From NCBI RefSeq assembly GCF_009867135.1, contig NZ_CP047226.1, forward strand, positions 1,922,001 through 1,986,000: a DNA stretch of 64,000 nt. Direction: 5' to 3'. The position numbers and the translations under genes are program-made. Under the pieces are notes generated by a model. It had not been told where the DNA came from, ran no database searches, and saw only the letters and a program-made list of their open reading frames with translations. How positions within the stretch are numbered: the first letter of the stretch is position 1; every line of letters starts with the position of its first letter. Below are positions 9,471-19,120 of the stretch, in pieces. Source of the stretch: Moraxella osloensis. GTDB lineage: Bacteria; Pseudomonadota; Gammaproteobacteria; Pseudomonadales; Moraxellaceae.

Positions 9471-12374
9471 ATGACCCAGACCATGCCTCACAATCTTGAC
9501 CATCACACCCCCATGATGCAGCAATATCTCACGCTAAAAGCGGATTATCCCCATGCCTTGGTGCTGTACCGGATGGGCGATTTCTATGAGCTGTTTTTCG
9601 ATGATGCCAAGCTTGCTGCCGATATTTTGGGCATCACCTTGACCCGACGCGGCAAAGATAAACAGGGCAATACCATCCCGATGGCAGGCGTGCCGTTTCA
9701 TTCGGCAGACGGCTATATTGCTCGGCTGATTAATGCCGGGCAAACCGTGGTGGTCTGTGAACAAGTCGAAGAAGAAAAGCCAGAAGACGAGCCTGAAGAA
9801 AACACTGTAGCAAAAGACACTGCAGCCAAAAGCACAGCAAAAAATACGGCAACAAAAACCAGCAAAACAAAAGCCAATGCCGCTAAGATTATGGAACGTA
9901 AAGTCGTCCGTACCTTGACCGCAGGAACGCTGACCGATGATAACCTCATCACCCAAGGGCAGACGCCAACGGTCGTCGCGATCAGCTTTGCCAAACAGCA
10001 AATGTCGGTGGGATTGGCACAGCTGGATTTGGCACAGGGGCAAATCCGTGTCACTGAGCTTAACTGCGACAGTCATACTGCGCTACAAAGCGAGCTTGCT
10101 AACGCGCTCGCCCGCTTTGATCCCAGTGAAGTGCTGATAGATGAACAGCTGTCTGAGGCATGGCAACATTTTTTGCAGGATTGTCTAGTCGCGAATAGCC
10201 CAACAGCTACCCTGCCGCCGATTCTGTCACAGCCGCACAGTTATTTTCTGCCCAATAACGCGCTTGAACATCTCACCCAGCATCTAGGCGTCACCACGCT
10301 GGCAGGGTTTGGCATTGAGCAAAAACCGCTTGCCATCTCATCGGCGTCGGTTGTGCTGCATTATGGCAAACAGACCCAGCAAGCTGATTTACGCCATATT
10401 CGCAGCATCCAGCTTGAGCATAACGGCGATTTTTTGCAGCTTGATACCATCAGTCAGCAAAATTTGGAAATTTTTAAACCCGTGTTGGCATCGGGTATTT
10501 CGCTGTTATCGGTGATTGACCATTGCCAAACGCCGATGGGTAAACGCGCTTTAGTGCATCATTTGCACCGACCGCTACGCAATGTCACCCTGATTAACCG
10601 CAGGCTTGATGCGGTTGAACAACTGATGACATTACCGATAGCAGCGTTTGAATTACTTAAACAAACCTTAAGCGAAATCAGCGATATCGAACGCATTGGG
10701 GGACGCATTGGCTTGGGTTCAGCAAAACCGACCGATTTGCTCAAATTGCGTCTGAGCTTGGCGCAAGCGTTAGCGTTGTCAAAGCAGTTGCAGCAACATT
10801 TTGATTTTACCAACATAACGACGCTAACTGCCGAGACCCCTTTGCTTGCCATGCTTAGCAAACAGCTACCTGACTTAGCCCTAACTGATAGCTTTGCCAA
10901 TATCCATGCTTTACTAGACCAAGCGATTGTCGATGAGCCGCCCGCCCACATCCGTGATGGCGGTATGATAAAAAAGGGCTATGACCCACAGCTTGATGAA
11001 TGGCAAAATCTGCATGGCAATATCGAGCAAACTTTGGAAACATTGGCGGCGCAAGAGCGGCAAAAAAACAACCTGCCCATGCTCAAAGTGGGCTTTAATA
11101 AAGTGAGCGGATTTTATTTTGAACTTAGCGCCCTACAAGCCAAGAACGCGCCTGAATATTTTACCCGTCGTCAAACGCTCAAAAATGCTGAACGCTTTAT
11201 CACGCCAGCGCTCAAAACCATTGAAGAATCCTATCTATCTGCTCAAGGGCAAGCGTTGACCCTTGAAAAACGTATCTATGAAAATCTGCTGGGTCAGCTG
11301 AAGTCACAGCTTGGTGAGCTGCAGCGCCTTGCCAAAGCGATTGGGTATTTGGACGTACTTGCCAACTGGGTCAGCCTAACGCGTTTGCAGAATCGCTCTC
11401 ATCATAGTAAAAACTGGTGCCGCCCGTTGTTTAATACCACGGATGATAGCGCAAGCCTCAATATCCAAGGCGGACGCCATATCGTGGTTGAAGCAGGTCA
11501 ACAGCGCCAAGCTCACCATCAGACGTCATCACTTGACCCATTTGTCGCCAATGACTGTGTCATGGGGACAGCCACCCAACTTGAACGCCTAATGCTCATC
11601 ACAGGGCCCAATATGGGCGGTAAATCGACTTATATGCGTCAAACTGCGCTCATCGTGCTACTTGCTTGTTGTGGCGCGTATGTCCCTGCGCAGTCGGTGA
11701 CACTCGGTCGTATTGAGCGGATTTTTACCCGCATTGGCTCAGCAGATGACTTGGCAAGTGGTAAATCAACCTTTATGGTCGAGATGATTGAAACCGCCAA
11801 TATCATGAACCAAGCCAATGCCAACTCATTGGTACTCATGGATGAAGTCGGTCGTGGCACCAGCACCCAAGATGGTCTAGCGATTGCGCATGCGTGCGTG
11901 AATTATTTAGCAGAAAAAATCGGCTGTTTAACCCTATTTGCTACCCATTATTTTGAGCTCACGGAACTGGCTGAGCGCCACCCCAAAATGTTTAATCAAC
12001 ACCTTGTCACCCAAGAAATCAACGGGCAGTTACTGCTATTGCATAAAATCGCACCGGGGGCGACGCATCGCAGTTTTGGATTGCATGTCGCCAAAATGGC
12101 AGGTTTGCCGCAAGACTTATTAGCCCAAGCGCAATATTATTTGGATAACCAAAGCGAACAAAAAAGCTTGCCAAACAATCCTTTACCCTATCCTCCAAAA
12201 GATGAGAAACAAATGGGTCTGGATTTGCAAAGTGCCACGGCTGACTATCAAACTTTGCAGACTGATGAATATAAACTTAGTCAACAACTAAAAGCCCTAA
12301 ACCCTGATGAGCTGACGCCGAAACAGGCGTTAGAATTTATTTATTCATTAAAGGAATTGTTAAAAAAAGCGTAA
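9471..12374 (+). CDS. mutS: DNA mismatch repair ATPase MutS with an insertion in domain I
   Basis: A 967-residue MutS, longer than the usual 850-870. The mismatch-reading motif MGDFYELF is near residue 35, Walker A is GPNMGGKSTYMRQTA and Walker B is LVLMDEVGRGTSTQDG. It recognises mismatches after replication and recruits MutL. Residues of about 100-139 form a low-complexity Glu/Lys/Thr/Ala-rich block that replaces the short loop normally joining VCEQ to ERKVVR in domain I. The reading frame stays open through it and conserved sequence resumes exactly, so it is a true insertion. No ribosome-binding site is evident; a second ATG lies four codons in. Confidence 0.97.
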   Translation: MTQTMPHNLDHHTPMMQQYLTLKADYPHALVLYRMGDFYELFFDDAKLAADILGITLTRRGKDKQGNTIPMAGVPFHSADGYIARLINAGQTVVVCEQVEEEKPEDEPEENTVAKDTAAKSTAKNTATKTSKTKANAAKIMERKVVRTLTAGTLTDDNLITQGQTPTVVAISFAKQQMSVGLAQLDLAQGQIRVTELNCDSHTALQSELANALARFDPSEVLIDEQLSEAWQHFLQDCLVANSPTATLPPILSQPHSYFLPNNALEHLTQHLGVTTLAGFGIEQKPLAISSASVVLHYGKQTQQADLRHIRSIQLEHNGDFLQLDTISQQNLEIFKPVLASGISLLSVIDHCQTPMGKRALVHHLHRPLRNVTLINRRLDAVEQLMTLPIAAFELLKQTLSEISDIERIGGRIGLGSAKPTDLLKLRLSLAQALALSKQLQQHFDFTNITTLTAETPLLAMLSKQLPDLALTDSFANIHALLDQAIVDEPPAHIRDGGMIKKGYDPQLDEWQNLHGNIEQTLETLAAQERQKNNLPMLKVGFNKVSGFYFELSALQAKNAPEYFTRRQTLKNAERFITPALKTIEESYLSAQGQALTLEKRIYENLLGQLKSQLGELQRLAKAIGYLDVLANWVSLTRLQNRSHHSKNWCRPLFNTTDDSASLNIQGGRHIVVEAGQQRQAHHQTSSLDPFVANDCVMGTATQLERLMLITGPNMGGKSTYMRQTALIVLLACCGAYVPAQSVTLGRIERIFTRIGSADDLASGKSTFMVEMIETANIMNQANANSLVLMDEVGRGTSTQDGLAIAHACVNYLAEKIGCLTLFATHYFELTELAERHPKMFNQHLVTQEINGQLLLLHKIAPGATHRSFGLHVAKMAGLPQDLLAQAQYYLDNQSEQKSLPNNPLPYPPKDEKQMGLDLQSATADYQTLQTDEYKLSQQLKALNPDELTPKQALEFIYSLKELLKKA

Positions 12375-12446
12375 CGCGCTAAAATAATACGATTGTATTT
12401 TTTATGCTTTTAACATTTGTGCAACTAAAAAAAGGTAGCCACCGCC

Positions 12447-12770
12447 ATGACTTTCGTCGTTACTGATAACTGTGTTCGTTGTAAATATACTGACTGCGTT
12501 GAAGTCTGTCCTGTGGACTGTTTCTATGAAGGTCCGAATTTTTTGGTCATCCATCCTGATGAATGTATTGACTGTGCGCTGTGTGAGCCAGAATGCCCTG
12601 CCAATGCGATTTTTTCTGAAGATGAAGTGCCAAAAGGTCAAGAAATATACATCGAACTGAATGCAGAACTCGCCGAAAAATGGCCAAACATCTCAGCCAT
12701 GCATGACCCACTACCCGATGCCAAAGAATGGGATGGCGTACCCAATAAATTACAGTATATCGAAAGATAG
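12447..12770 (+). CDS. fdxA: 7Fe-8S ferredoxin FdxA
   Basis: A 107-residue ferredoxin. The cluster motifs are [18 protein letters not shown] and [12 protein letters not shown], the pattern of Azotobacter-type ferredoxin I with one [3Fe-4S] and one [4Fe-4S] cluster; the C-terminal extension with the aromatic motif EWDG is also typical. It transfers low-potential electrons in the cytoplasm. AAAAAAAGG lies upstream of the start. It follows mutS by 72 bp, an arrangement seen in related genomes, and a terminator follows. Confidence 0.95.
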   Translation: MTFVVTDNCVRCKYTDCVEVCPVDCFYEGPNFLVIHPDECIDCALCEPECPANAIFSEDEVPKGQEIYIELNAELAEKWPNISAMHDPLPDAKEWDGVPNKLQYIER

Positions 12771-12805
12771 CCTTTCTAACATACGCCATTTAGGTGATTT
12801 TTAGC

Positions 12806-12847
12806 AAGATGCTATAAATAAGATGCTATAAACAACATGCTATAAAA
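12806..12847. repeat. 14-bp tandem repeat, three copies, after fdxA
   Basis: AAGATGCTATAAAT, AAGATGCTATAAAC and AACATGCTATAAAA run head to tail, followed by a degenerate partial fourth copy (CAGCATATAG). They lie between the fdxA stop and its terminator. Confidence 0.85.
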
Positions 12848-12864
12848 CAGCATATAGAACGAGG

Positions 12865-12900
12865 ACGGCAATCAGTGAATATTGATTGCCGTTTTTATTT
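12865..12900 (+). terminator. terminator of fdxA
   Basis: A 10-bp perfect stem, ACGGCAATCA / TGATTGCCGT, with an 8-base loop and followed by TTTTATTT on the plus strand. Confidence 0.85.
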
Positions 12901-12905
12901 AGCCG

Positions 12906-12929
12906 CTTTAGCTTATTCTCTTTAGCTTA
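12906..12929. repeat. direct repeat CTTTAGCTTA, 14-bp spacing
   Basis: CTTTAGCTTA occurs at 12906-12915 and again at 12920-12929, in the gap between the fdxA and suhB terminators. Confidence 0.5.
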
Positions 12930-12960
12930 ACCTATTTTTTTACGAATTGATTATGAAATA

Positions 12961-12989
12961 AAAAACGCGCTATGGATTAGCGCGTTTTT
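12961..12989. terminator. terminator of suhB
   Basis: An 11-bp perfect stem, AAAAACGCGCT / AGCGCGTTTTT, with loop ATGGATT. It sits 15 bp beyond the suhB stop on the minus strand and can act in both directions. Confidence 0.85.
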
Positions 12990-13004
12990 AGTGTCACAGT
13001 AACA

Positions 13005-13838
13005 TCAGCCTTTTACGGCACTGCCCCAAACTGGCACTACGGTTTGCATCAAAGGTTTTAACAGTTTGATATTTGCCGCAAAGATAGAGCCTGTTTGCAT
13101 CGCATTGTGCGCGCCTGTATGGTCAACAACAGTACCGCGCGCTTCAGTGACAATCAATTCACCGGCACAGATATCCCAAGGTTTGATAGACATTTCAAAA
13201 TATCCATCAAATCGTCCCGCTGCTACATATGCCAAATCCAACGCGGCTGAGCCCACACGGCGCACTTGACCGCCTTGTTCGCAGATTTTTTGTAAGCTTT
13301 CAAAATGCTCTTTGGCATACGATACTTTGCCTTCCGCGCGGTTGCGCTCAAGCGGATGACCTGTGGTAAAAAAGCCGCCATCAATGGTTTTATGCTCACT
13401 GACGCTGATACGGCGTTGGTTGAGACGCGCGCCTTTACCACGACTGGCTGAGAACATCTCATCACGCACTGGGTCATAGATGATGCCATGTTCGGTGACG
13501 CCATTTTTTTGCACACCGATTGAGACACAAAAATGCGGTAAGCCATGAATAAAGTTGTGGGTACCGTCTAATGGATCAATGACCCAGCACCAGTCTTTAT
13601 CATTGCCCTTGCCTTCTTGTAGCCCAAACTCTTCACCCAAAAATGAGTGGGTTGGATAGCTTTCTTTGAGCATCGCGATCAATAATTCTTCGCTGTAACG
13701 GTCGATTTCGGTCACCAAACCATCTAAGCCTTTGCTTTCAATCGTGAACTCTAGCTTGTGGCGATTGTTGTGTGCATTTAAAATCTCTTGACCTACTTTT
13801 TGAGCAGCACGGGCTGCCATGACGACCATCGGTTCCAT
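13005..13838 (-). CDS. suhB: inositol-1-monophosphatase family protein SuhB
   Basis: A 277-residue phosphatase of the inositol monophosphatase family. The metal-binding motifs are FLGEEFG, WVIDPLDGTHNFIHG and the C-terminal WDICAGELIVTEA. SuhB dephosphorylates myo-inositol 1-phosphate in vitro and, in E. coli, also binds NusA/RNA polymerase in rRNA antitermination complexes. It lies 35 bp downstream of dxs on the same strand, with a terminator after it. Confidence 0.92.
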   Translation of the reverse strand: MEPMVVMAARAAQKVGQEILNAHNNRHKLEFTIESKGLDGLVTEIDRYSEELLIAMLKESYPTHSFLGEEFGLQEGKGNDKDWCWVIDPLDGTHNFIHGLPHFCVSIGVQKNGVTEHGIIYDPVRDEMFSASRGKGARLNQRRISVSEHKTIDGGFFTTGHPLERNRAEGKVSYAKEHFESLQKICEQGGQVRRVGSAALDLAYVAAGRFDGYFEMSIKPWDICAGELIVTEARGTVVDHTGAHNAMQTGSIFAANIKLLKPLMQTVVPVWGSAVKG

Positions 13839-13873
13839 AATTGACCTTTTGTTGAAGGATAAAAATCTAAAAT

Positions 13874-16045
13874 TTATGACAAAATCGTTTGCATCTGTTT
13901 GACCACACCCGCGACATCTAGCTCACAATCGGCTAATTGCTGCTCAGGGCTGCCATGCGCGATATATTTATCGGGGATACCGATGTTAAGTAGCGCTGGC
14001 AAGGCTTGGCTTGTTTTTGCTGCTTGGGCAACGAGGTATTCATTGACCGCACTACCTGCACCGCCCATGACTTGGTGTTCTTCAAGGGTAACAATGGAGC
14101 AGTTTTGCGCCAATAGCGTATCCAGTAATTCGCTGTCTAACGGTTTAACGAACCGCATATTATAAACAAAAAACGTCGTCGTTGGGTAAGTTTCGGCTAA
14201 GTTTTGACACGCCGTGACCGCTGTCTTTACCATGGTACCAAAAGCAAGCACCGCAACTTTTTTCGCCACGTTGCTTATACCTGCTGCAGTGGCATCAATA
14301 GTCTGCTCAAGCGCTGCCTTACCGATTGGATAAATCGCTTGGTTTTTATCAATCTCTGCCCCAATGCCATTACCACGTGGATAACGTACCGCAGAGGGTC
14401 CAATATGCTCATAACAGGTATTGAGTAAGTTATAGCACTCATTCTCATCTTTGGGACAAGCAATCACCATATTAGGCACAGTTCGCATAAACGCGATATC
14501 AAACACCCCCGCATGAGTCGCACCGTCTTCACCGACCAAGCCTGCACGGTCAATGGCAAACATCACGTTGAGATTTTGCAAAGCCACATCGTGAATCAGT
14601 TGGTCATAGCCACGTTGTAAAAATGTGGAGTAAATCGCGACAATCGGTTTGACGCCTTGGGTTGCCATACCACCCGCTAGGGTCACGGCATGTTGCTCGG
14701 CAATCGCCACATCAAAGAATTGGCTGGCAAAGCGCTTGGCAAATTCGGTCATGCCTGAGCCTTCAGCCATCGCAGGGGTAATCGCCATCAGTTGTTTGTC
14801 AGTGGCGGCTTTATCGCAAATAAACTCACCAAACACTTGCGAGTATTTTTTGGCGGGAGTAGTTACAGTAGCTATGGGCTTTTGGCTGTCAACTGGCACA
14901 GATTTTTCTTGCGCTGGGTTGATTTTTTTAAGTTTGGTAATGGCATGATAAGTAATTGGGTCGCATTCTGCAGGTAAAAAGCCTTTACCTTTCACCGTAT
15001 GCACATGGACAAGTACCGCACCTTTTAACTGCTTGACCCGTTCAAATACCTGCGTCAATTTGGCAACATCATGCCCATCAAATGGTCCAAAATACTGAAA
15101 GCCGATGGCTTTAAATAAGTTTTCGGGAAACACTTCATCAATGAGTTTATTGGCGATTTTCTCAGGTAATGTCTCTAACTGAGAGGGTTTTGGAATACCT
15201 TTTTCTGCCAATTTTTCGACAATTTTATTGGGCAGGCGCGAGGTCCAATCATCTAAAGCTTCGTTTGCCATGTGCAAATAATGACGAATACGGCGATCTT
15301 CACTGGAGATGACACGCTTGGTAAAAATCGCATCACCGTTTTTATCGATATCCACTGCCAAACCACGCTGCCAAAGGGTGGCTAAATGTTTAGAAAATCC
15401 GCCCGTTGCTTGCGAAATTGACATGTCATTATCGTTGAGTACCACAATCAAATCGGCATTTTGCTGCACCGCGTCATTCATCGCTTCAAACGCCATACCG
15501 CCTGTCATAGCACCATCACCGACGATGCTAACCACTTTGTCACGTTTGCCTAAATAGCGCATAGCAAGCGACATGCCTAGCCCTGCAGAAATCGCCGTCG
15601 ATGAATGCCCAACGCCAAAAGTATCATACTCAGACTCATGACGCTCAGGGAAAGCGGTCAGCCCATGTTGGCTGCGAATGGTGGTGAGCTTGTCACGGCG
15701 ACCCGTTAAAATTTTGTGGGGATAGGCTTGGTGCCCTACGTCCCAGACAATTTTGTCTTTGGGTGAATTAAAGACATAATGCAGTGCAATGGTAAGCTCA
15801 ACGACGCCAAGGTTAGAACCAAAATGCCCACCGCTGATGCCCGTTGTATACAGCAAAAACTCGCGCAGTTCATCGGCTAATTGCTGCAATTGCGCGGTAC
15901 TCATTTTTTTTAGGTCGTCAGGACTGTCCACCCCATCGAGCAGCGGCGTATGCGGCTTTAGCATAGGGATGGTATCAAAGGTTTTTAATGGGTATTTTTG
16001 GTTAGCTATTTTAGTTTTTGACATATCTTGGCTGACACTTTTCAT
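13874..16045 (-). CDS. dxs: 1-deoxy-D-xylulose-5-phosphate synthase
   Basis: A 723-residue thiamine diphosphate enzyme that condenses pyruvate and glyceraldehyde 3-phosphate, the first step of the MEP isoprenoid pathway. Motifs include [14 protein letters not shown], the ThDP-binding [17 protein letters not shown], and [13 protein letters not shown] with the transketolase-type catalytic Glu. It is about 100 residues longer than E. coli Dxs. The extra length comes from an N-terminal extension, a longer helical segment before [14 protein letters not shown], and a Pro/Val-rich linker before the second domain. The start is uncertain: ATGs at 16045 and 16024 both lack a good ribosome-binding site. 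Confidence 0.95.
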   Translation of the reverse strand: MKSVSQDMSKTKIANQKYPLKTFDTIPMLKPHTPLLDGVDSPDDLKKMSTAQLQQLADELREFLLYTTGISGGHFGSNLGVVELTIALHYVFNSPKDKIVWDVGHQAYPHKILTGRRDKLTTIRSQHGLTAFPERHESEYDTFGVGHSSTAISAGLGMSLAMRYLGKRDKVVSIVGDGAMTGGMAFEAMNDAVQQNADLIVVLNDNDMSISQATGGFSKHLATLWQRGLAVDIDKNGDAIFTKRVISSEDRRIRHYLHMANEALDDWTSRLPNKIVEKLAEKGIPKPSQLETLPEKIANKLIDEVFPENLFKAIGFQYFGPFDGHDVAKLTQVFERVKQLKGAVLVHVHTVKGKGFLPAECDPITYHAITKLKKINPAQEKSVPVDSQKPIATVTTPAKKYSQVFGEFICDKAATDKQLMAITPAMAEGSGMTEFAKRFASQFFDVAIAEQHAVTLAGGMATQGVKPIVAIYSTFLQRGYDQLIHDVALQNLNVMFAIDRAGLVGEDGATHAGVFDIAFMRTVPNMVIACPKDENECYNLLNTCYEHIGPSAVRYPRGNGIGAEIDKNQAIYPIGKAALEQTIDATAAGISNVAKKVAVLAFGTMVKTAVTACQNLAETYPTTTFFVYNMRFVKPLDSELLDTLLAQNCSIVTLEEHQVMGGAGSAVNEYLVAQAAKTSQALPALLNIGIPDKYIAHGSPEQQLADCELDVAGVVKQMQTILS

Positions 16046-16129
16046 TGCTTACAGGCACTCGATGAGCCCTGTTGACACAGGTGAAAAAATAAATAGTTAA
16101 AACGCACAATGACTATCGACACCTTATTG

Positions 16130-16168
16130 TTGACACAAATTTGGCACAAAATACGGGCACAAAATTGA
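16130..16168. repeat. 13-bp tandem repeat, three copies, upstream of dxs
   Basis: TTGACACAAATTT, GGCACAAAATACG and GGCACAAAATTGA abut. The last two share 10 of 13 bases; the first is more diverged. They lie 85-125 bp from the dxs start. Confidence 0.65.
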
Positions 16169-16237
16169 CAGACTGCCAAAGCGTTGGGCGCTTGAAAATC
16201 TAGGTGGCTAAGCTGGCATTACCAGCTTTGAATTGCC

Positions 16238-16263
16238 AATGTGGCGCATGAATGTGGCATAAT
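16238..16263. repeat. 13-bp tandem duplication
   Basis: AATGTGGCGCATG is followed directly by AATGTGGCATAAT. The first eight bases are identical. It lies midway between dxs and ribA. Confidence 0.6.
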
Positions 16264-16506
16264 AGCATTTTTTTGTTGATTAAACATCAAACCTCGCTAT
16301 TTTAGATTGTATCTTATAGCTTCTATAAAGTTTAGCTTAGCGCCTTGAATTTTTGATAAATTTTGACAAAAAAGTTGCCTCAGATAGCATGCCAGCTTAG
16401 CTTGCGGTTTATTGATAATATGCGTAATTACGCTGTCTTTCTTGATATTTTAATCAATGCCTTCATGTAAAGGGCACTTTTATTGTTTTGGGTTTACCGA
16501 CTTGAT

Positions 16507-16552
16507 TCAGTTGGTTGGGTCAGTTGGTCATTTTTTTGGACATTTTTTTGGA
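16507..16552. repeat. double tandem duplication covering the ribA ribosome-binding site
   Basis: TCAGTTGGT occurs at 16507-16515 and 16520-16528 (13-bp period). It is followed by an exact 12-bp tandem duplication, CATTTTTTTGGA at 16529-16540 and 16541-16552. The second copy runs into GGAG, the apparent Shine-Dalgarno of ribA, so the first copy carries a decoy purine tract. Confidence 0.85.
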
Positions 16553-16559
16553 GTAGTGG

Positions 16560-17201
16560 GTGTCGTATCAATTTATCACGCAAGCAACCTTACCAACAGC
16601 GCATGGGCTATTTGATATTCATGTGTTTGAAGATACGGACGACACGGCACGCGATGCGCTGGGCAATCGCAAACATGAACACGTCATGCTGACGGTTGGC
16701 TTGCCCACGGCCGATAAATCCAAAATCCCATTGGTACGCATTCATAGCGAATGTTTGACAGGGGATGCCTTTAGTTCGCTTAAATGCGACTGCGGTCCGC
16801 AACTCAACGCCACCATGCAGATGATTCAAGCTTATGCTAAAAATGGCGGCTGCGGGGCGATTTTATATTTGCGCCAAGAAGGACGCGGGATTGGACTGAC
16901 CAATAAAATCCGTGCTTACGCGTTGCAAGACCAAGGACATGATACGCTTGATGCCAATTTGCTGCTCGGTTTGCCTGCCGATGCTCGCACCTATGAGATG
17001 TGCAAGCCGATGCTTGAGCACGTCGGTGTGGATAAGGTAAAGCTGATAACTAACAACCCCAACAAAATTGACTATCTCAATGATATTGGTATTGAGGTGG
17101 TAGCGCGCGTGCCGCTGTTGGTGGGTGTCAACCCCCACAATGAAGCCTATCTCAACACCAAAAAAGAGCGCATGGGGCATATGATTGAGAATGGATTATA
17201 A
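16560..17201 (+). CDS. ribA: GTP cyclohydrolase II RibA
   Basis: A 213-residue single-domain GTP cyclohydrolase II, the first step of riboflavin synthesis. The zinc-binding motif [18 protein letters not shown] and the substrate/catalytic motif [10 protein letters not shown] are both present, as is the C-terminal [10 protein letters not shown]. There is no fused DHBP synthase (RibB) domain. The start is GTG at 16560, preceded by GGAG about 7 bp upstream. No other rib gene is adjacent. Confidence 0.95.
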   Translation: MSYQFITQATLPTAHGLFDIHVFEDTDDTARDALGNRKHEHVMLTVGLPTADKSKIPLVRIHSECLTGDAFSSLKCDCGPQLNATMQMIQAYAKNGGCGAILYLRQEGRGIGLTNKIRAYALQDQGHDTLDANLLLGLPADARTYEMCKPMLEHVGVDKVKLITNNPNKIDYLNDIGIEVVARVPLLVGVNPHNEAYLNTKKERMGHMIENGL

Positions 17202-17242
17202 AATTCATTCTCATGACATGACATAAAAACCATTGTTTATTT

Positions 17243-18055
17243 TTACCATAAATTAATGCCAAGCGCGCTCAGCATCATTTTTGCCCCTACAATCAGCAGC
17301 AGGCCACCAAACATGCGCTTTAAGGTGTTGGCAGGCAATTGGTGCGCCAATTTTGCCCCCACTTTGGCAAATACATAACTCATCACTGAAATACATAAAA
17401 ACGCGGTGATATGCACAAAGCCAATCGCCTCAGCGGGCAAGCCCTGTACATCTTTGCCAAAAAACATAAACCCGAGCGCCCCCGCAATGGCAATCGGTAA
17501 GCCACAGGCTGCAGACGTACCCACCGCTTGTTGCATGGTCAAACCAAAACGGCTCAAAAACGGCACAGTAAAACTGCCACCGCCAATACCAAAAATCGCT
17601 GATGCTGCGCCAATGAACCCGCCAACCCCTGTTTGCACAGGCGCAGATGGCAAGTGAGTAGTCGCGACAACTTCCGATTTTTTAGCCAAAAGCATTTTTA
17701 GTCCCATAAACAGCGCCATGCCTGCAATCAAAAACGCCAAGACCTTGCCATGCAATAAATCTGCGATATAAGCACCAACAAAACTACCCACCACCAAGCC
17801 AATTGACATATTGCGCCATACATCCCAGCGCACGCCACCGCGCTTATTGTGCGATTGCATGGAGCTTATCGATGTCACCACAATCGTGGCAAGCGATGTC
17901 CCTACCGCCAAATGGGTAATGACGTCGCTTGGATAGCCATACGCTTTAAAAATCGCCATCAGCACGGGTACGATAATCAATCCGCCACCGACGCCAAACA
18001 GCCCCGCACAAGTGCCAGCAAATGCCCCCGCCAGCAAAAACCACAGATACATCAT
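17243..18055 (-). CDS. TSUP family (TauE/SafE) membrane permease
   Basis: A polytopic membrane protein of about 270 residues with the duplicated TSUP glycine motifs FGVGGGLIIVPVL in the first half and FGIGGGSFTVPFL in the second. Family members export or import sulfite, sulfoacetate or other organosulfur anions; the substrate here is not predictable. The start at 18055 (MMYLWF) is preferred because AAAGGAA lies about 8 bp upstream; an ATG at 18064 directly abuts that site. This is the first of three TSUP genes in the window and differs from the others in sequence. Confidence 0.88.
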   Translation of the reverse strand: MMYLWFLLAGAFAGTCAGLFGVGGGLIIVPVLMAIFKAYGYPSDVITHLAVGTSLATIVVTSISSMQSHNKRGGVRWDVWRNMSIGLVVGSFVGAYIADLLHGKVLAFLIAGMALFMGLKMLLAKKSEVVATTHLPSAPVQTGVGGFIGAASAIFGIGGGSFTVPFLSRFGLTMQQAVGTSAACGLPIAIAGALGFMFFGKDVQGLPAEAIGFVHITAFLCISVMSYVFAKVGAKLAHQLPANTLKRMFGGLLLIVGAKMMLSALGINLW

Positions 18056-18164
18056 TTTTTGCATTTCCTTTGATTAAAAATAGCGTTAGTATAGCAAACT
18101 TATCTTTTTGTCGTTTGTAACATTGTGCCTAAGCTTATAAAACCCACCCTATGTACCCATCCCC

Positions 18165-19094
18165 ATGAAAATTGATTCGCTTTGCCATACCCATCTAGCC
18201 AGCACCCACTCAACCAACAGTCAGCTGATTGATTGGATGGTGCTAAGCTATCAAGACCAGTCGCCCACTGACCATAACCGACCGCATTTTAGCCGCCCCC
18301 ATTTACTCACTGCCGACACCCAATCTAGCGGACGTGGTCAACATGGCAGAACATGGCAATCACCGCTAGGCAATGTTTATTTATCGCTGTATGTGCCGAC
18401 ACAAGCCTATGCTTGGCAGCAAAATCTTTGCTTATCTTATCGATTAGATGGTCGCTTGTCACTGTGCGTGGGTTATCAGCTCAGTCAAATCCCCATTATA
18501 GAACACATCAACCAAACAAGACTGGCAAAGCATTTGCCAAGCATTGGTGTCAAATGGGTGAACGATGTCGGTTTTTATCAACCACAAGATAACCTACCTG
18601 ACCAATTTCAAAAACTCTCGGGTATTTTGATAGAGCCTGTCAATGTCGCAGGTCACATGCTAGGGGTCGTTGTCGGTGTGGGGGTCAATATTGCCCATGC
18701 CCCTGCGCTGACCCAGCAAACACAAGAAGGCTTAAACTACCAAGCGGTAAGCCTGCAAGACTTGACAAAGCAGCGCTTACAGCCCCGTGATTTTTATCAG
18801 CCCATTAGCGATGCTATAGCTAATGCGATTGGACAATTTAATCAGCTGCAAGCGACTGAAGCGAGCCAGCAATTTATCCATGATTTTGCCCAAAAAGACG
18901 TATTAAAAAACAAGCATTTGCAAATTCATAACGCCTTATCTGAGCAATCAATAACAGGCATTGCAGCAGGTATTGATGCGCAAGGCTGTCTACTGATTGA
19001 GCAAGCAGATGGTAGCACACAAACGATTTGGACAGGCACCATTCAAGTTTTGGATTCAGCCGTTTCATCCTTGCAGACAAATAAACACAAATAA
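18165..19094 (+). CDS. birA: biotin-[acetyl-CoA carboxylase] ligase BirA, no DNA-binding domain
   Basis: A 309-residue biotin protein ligase that activates biotin and attaches it to the biotin carboxyl carrier protein. The biotinyl-AMP loop reads SSGRGQHGRTW, and KWVNDV and GVVVGVGVNI follow as expected. The protein starts close to the catalytic core, without the N-terminal winged helix found in E. coli BirA, so it should not act as the bio operon repressor. coaX follows 26 bp downstream, a common pairing. Confidence 0.9.
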   Translation: MKIDSLCHTHLASTHSTNSQLIDWMVLSYQDQSPTDHNRPHFSRPHLLTADTQSSGRGQHGRTWQSPLGNVYLSLYVPTQAYAWQQNLCLSYRLDGRLSLCVGYQLSQIPIIEHINQTRLAKHLPSIGVKWVNDVGFYQPQDNLPDQFQKLSGILIEPVNVAGHMLGVVVGVGVNIAHAPALTQQTQEGLNYQAVSLQDLTKQRLQPRDFYQPISDAIANAIGQFNQLQATEASQQFIHDFAQKDVLKNKHLQIHNALSEQSITGIAAGIDAQGCLLIEQADGSTQTIWTGTIQVLDSAVSSLQTNKHK

Positions 19095-19120
19095 CGCATC
19101 CCACTCAAAGGTTCTCACTT

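Larger units (their letters stand above)
16046..16559. other. long divergent gap between dxs and ribA
   Basis: No gene is supported in these 514 bp. It must hold the promoters of dxs (minus) and ribA (plus). I looked for an FMN riboswitch ahead of ribA and saw none of its conserved pairing. The region is notable for at least four sets of short tandem duplications, listed separately. Confidence 0.6.

Noticed and set aside
12781-12850. Promoter arrays from the repeated TATAAA elements after fdxA
   Set aside because: The TATAAA copies belong to a 14-bp tandem repeat between a stop codon and its terminator, with no matching -35 elements and no downstream plus-strand gene.
16046-16559. FMN riboswitch ahead of ribA
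   Set aside because: The length and position would suit one, but none of the conserved FMN-aptamer segments or a closing P1 stem could be seen.
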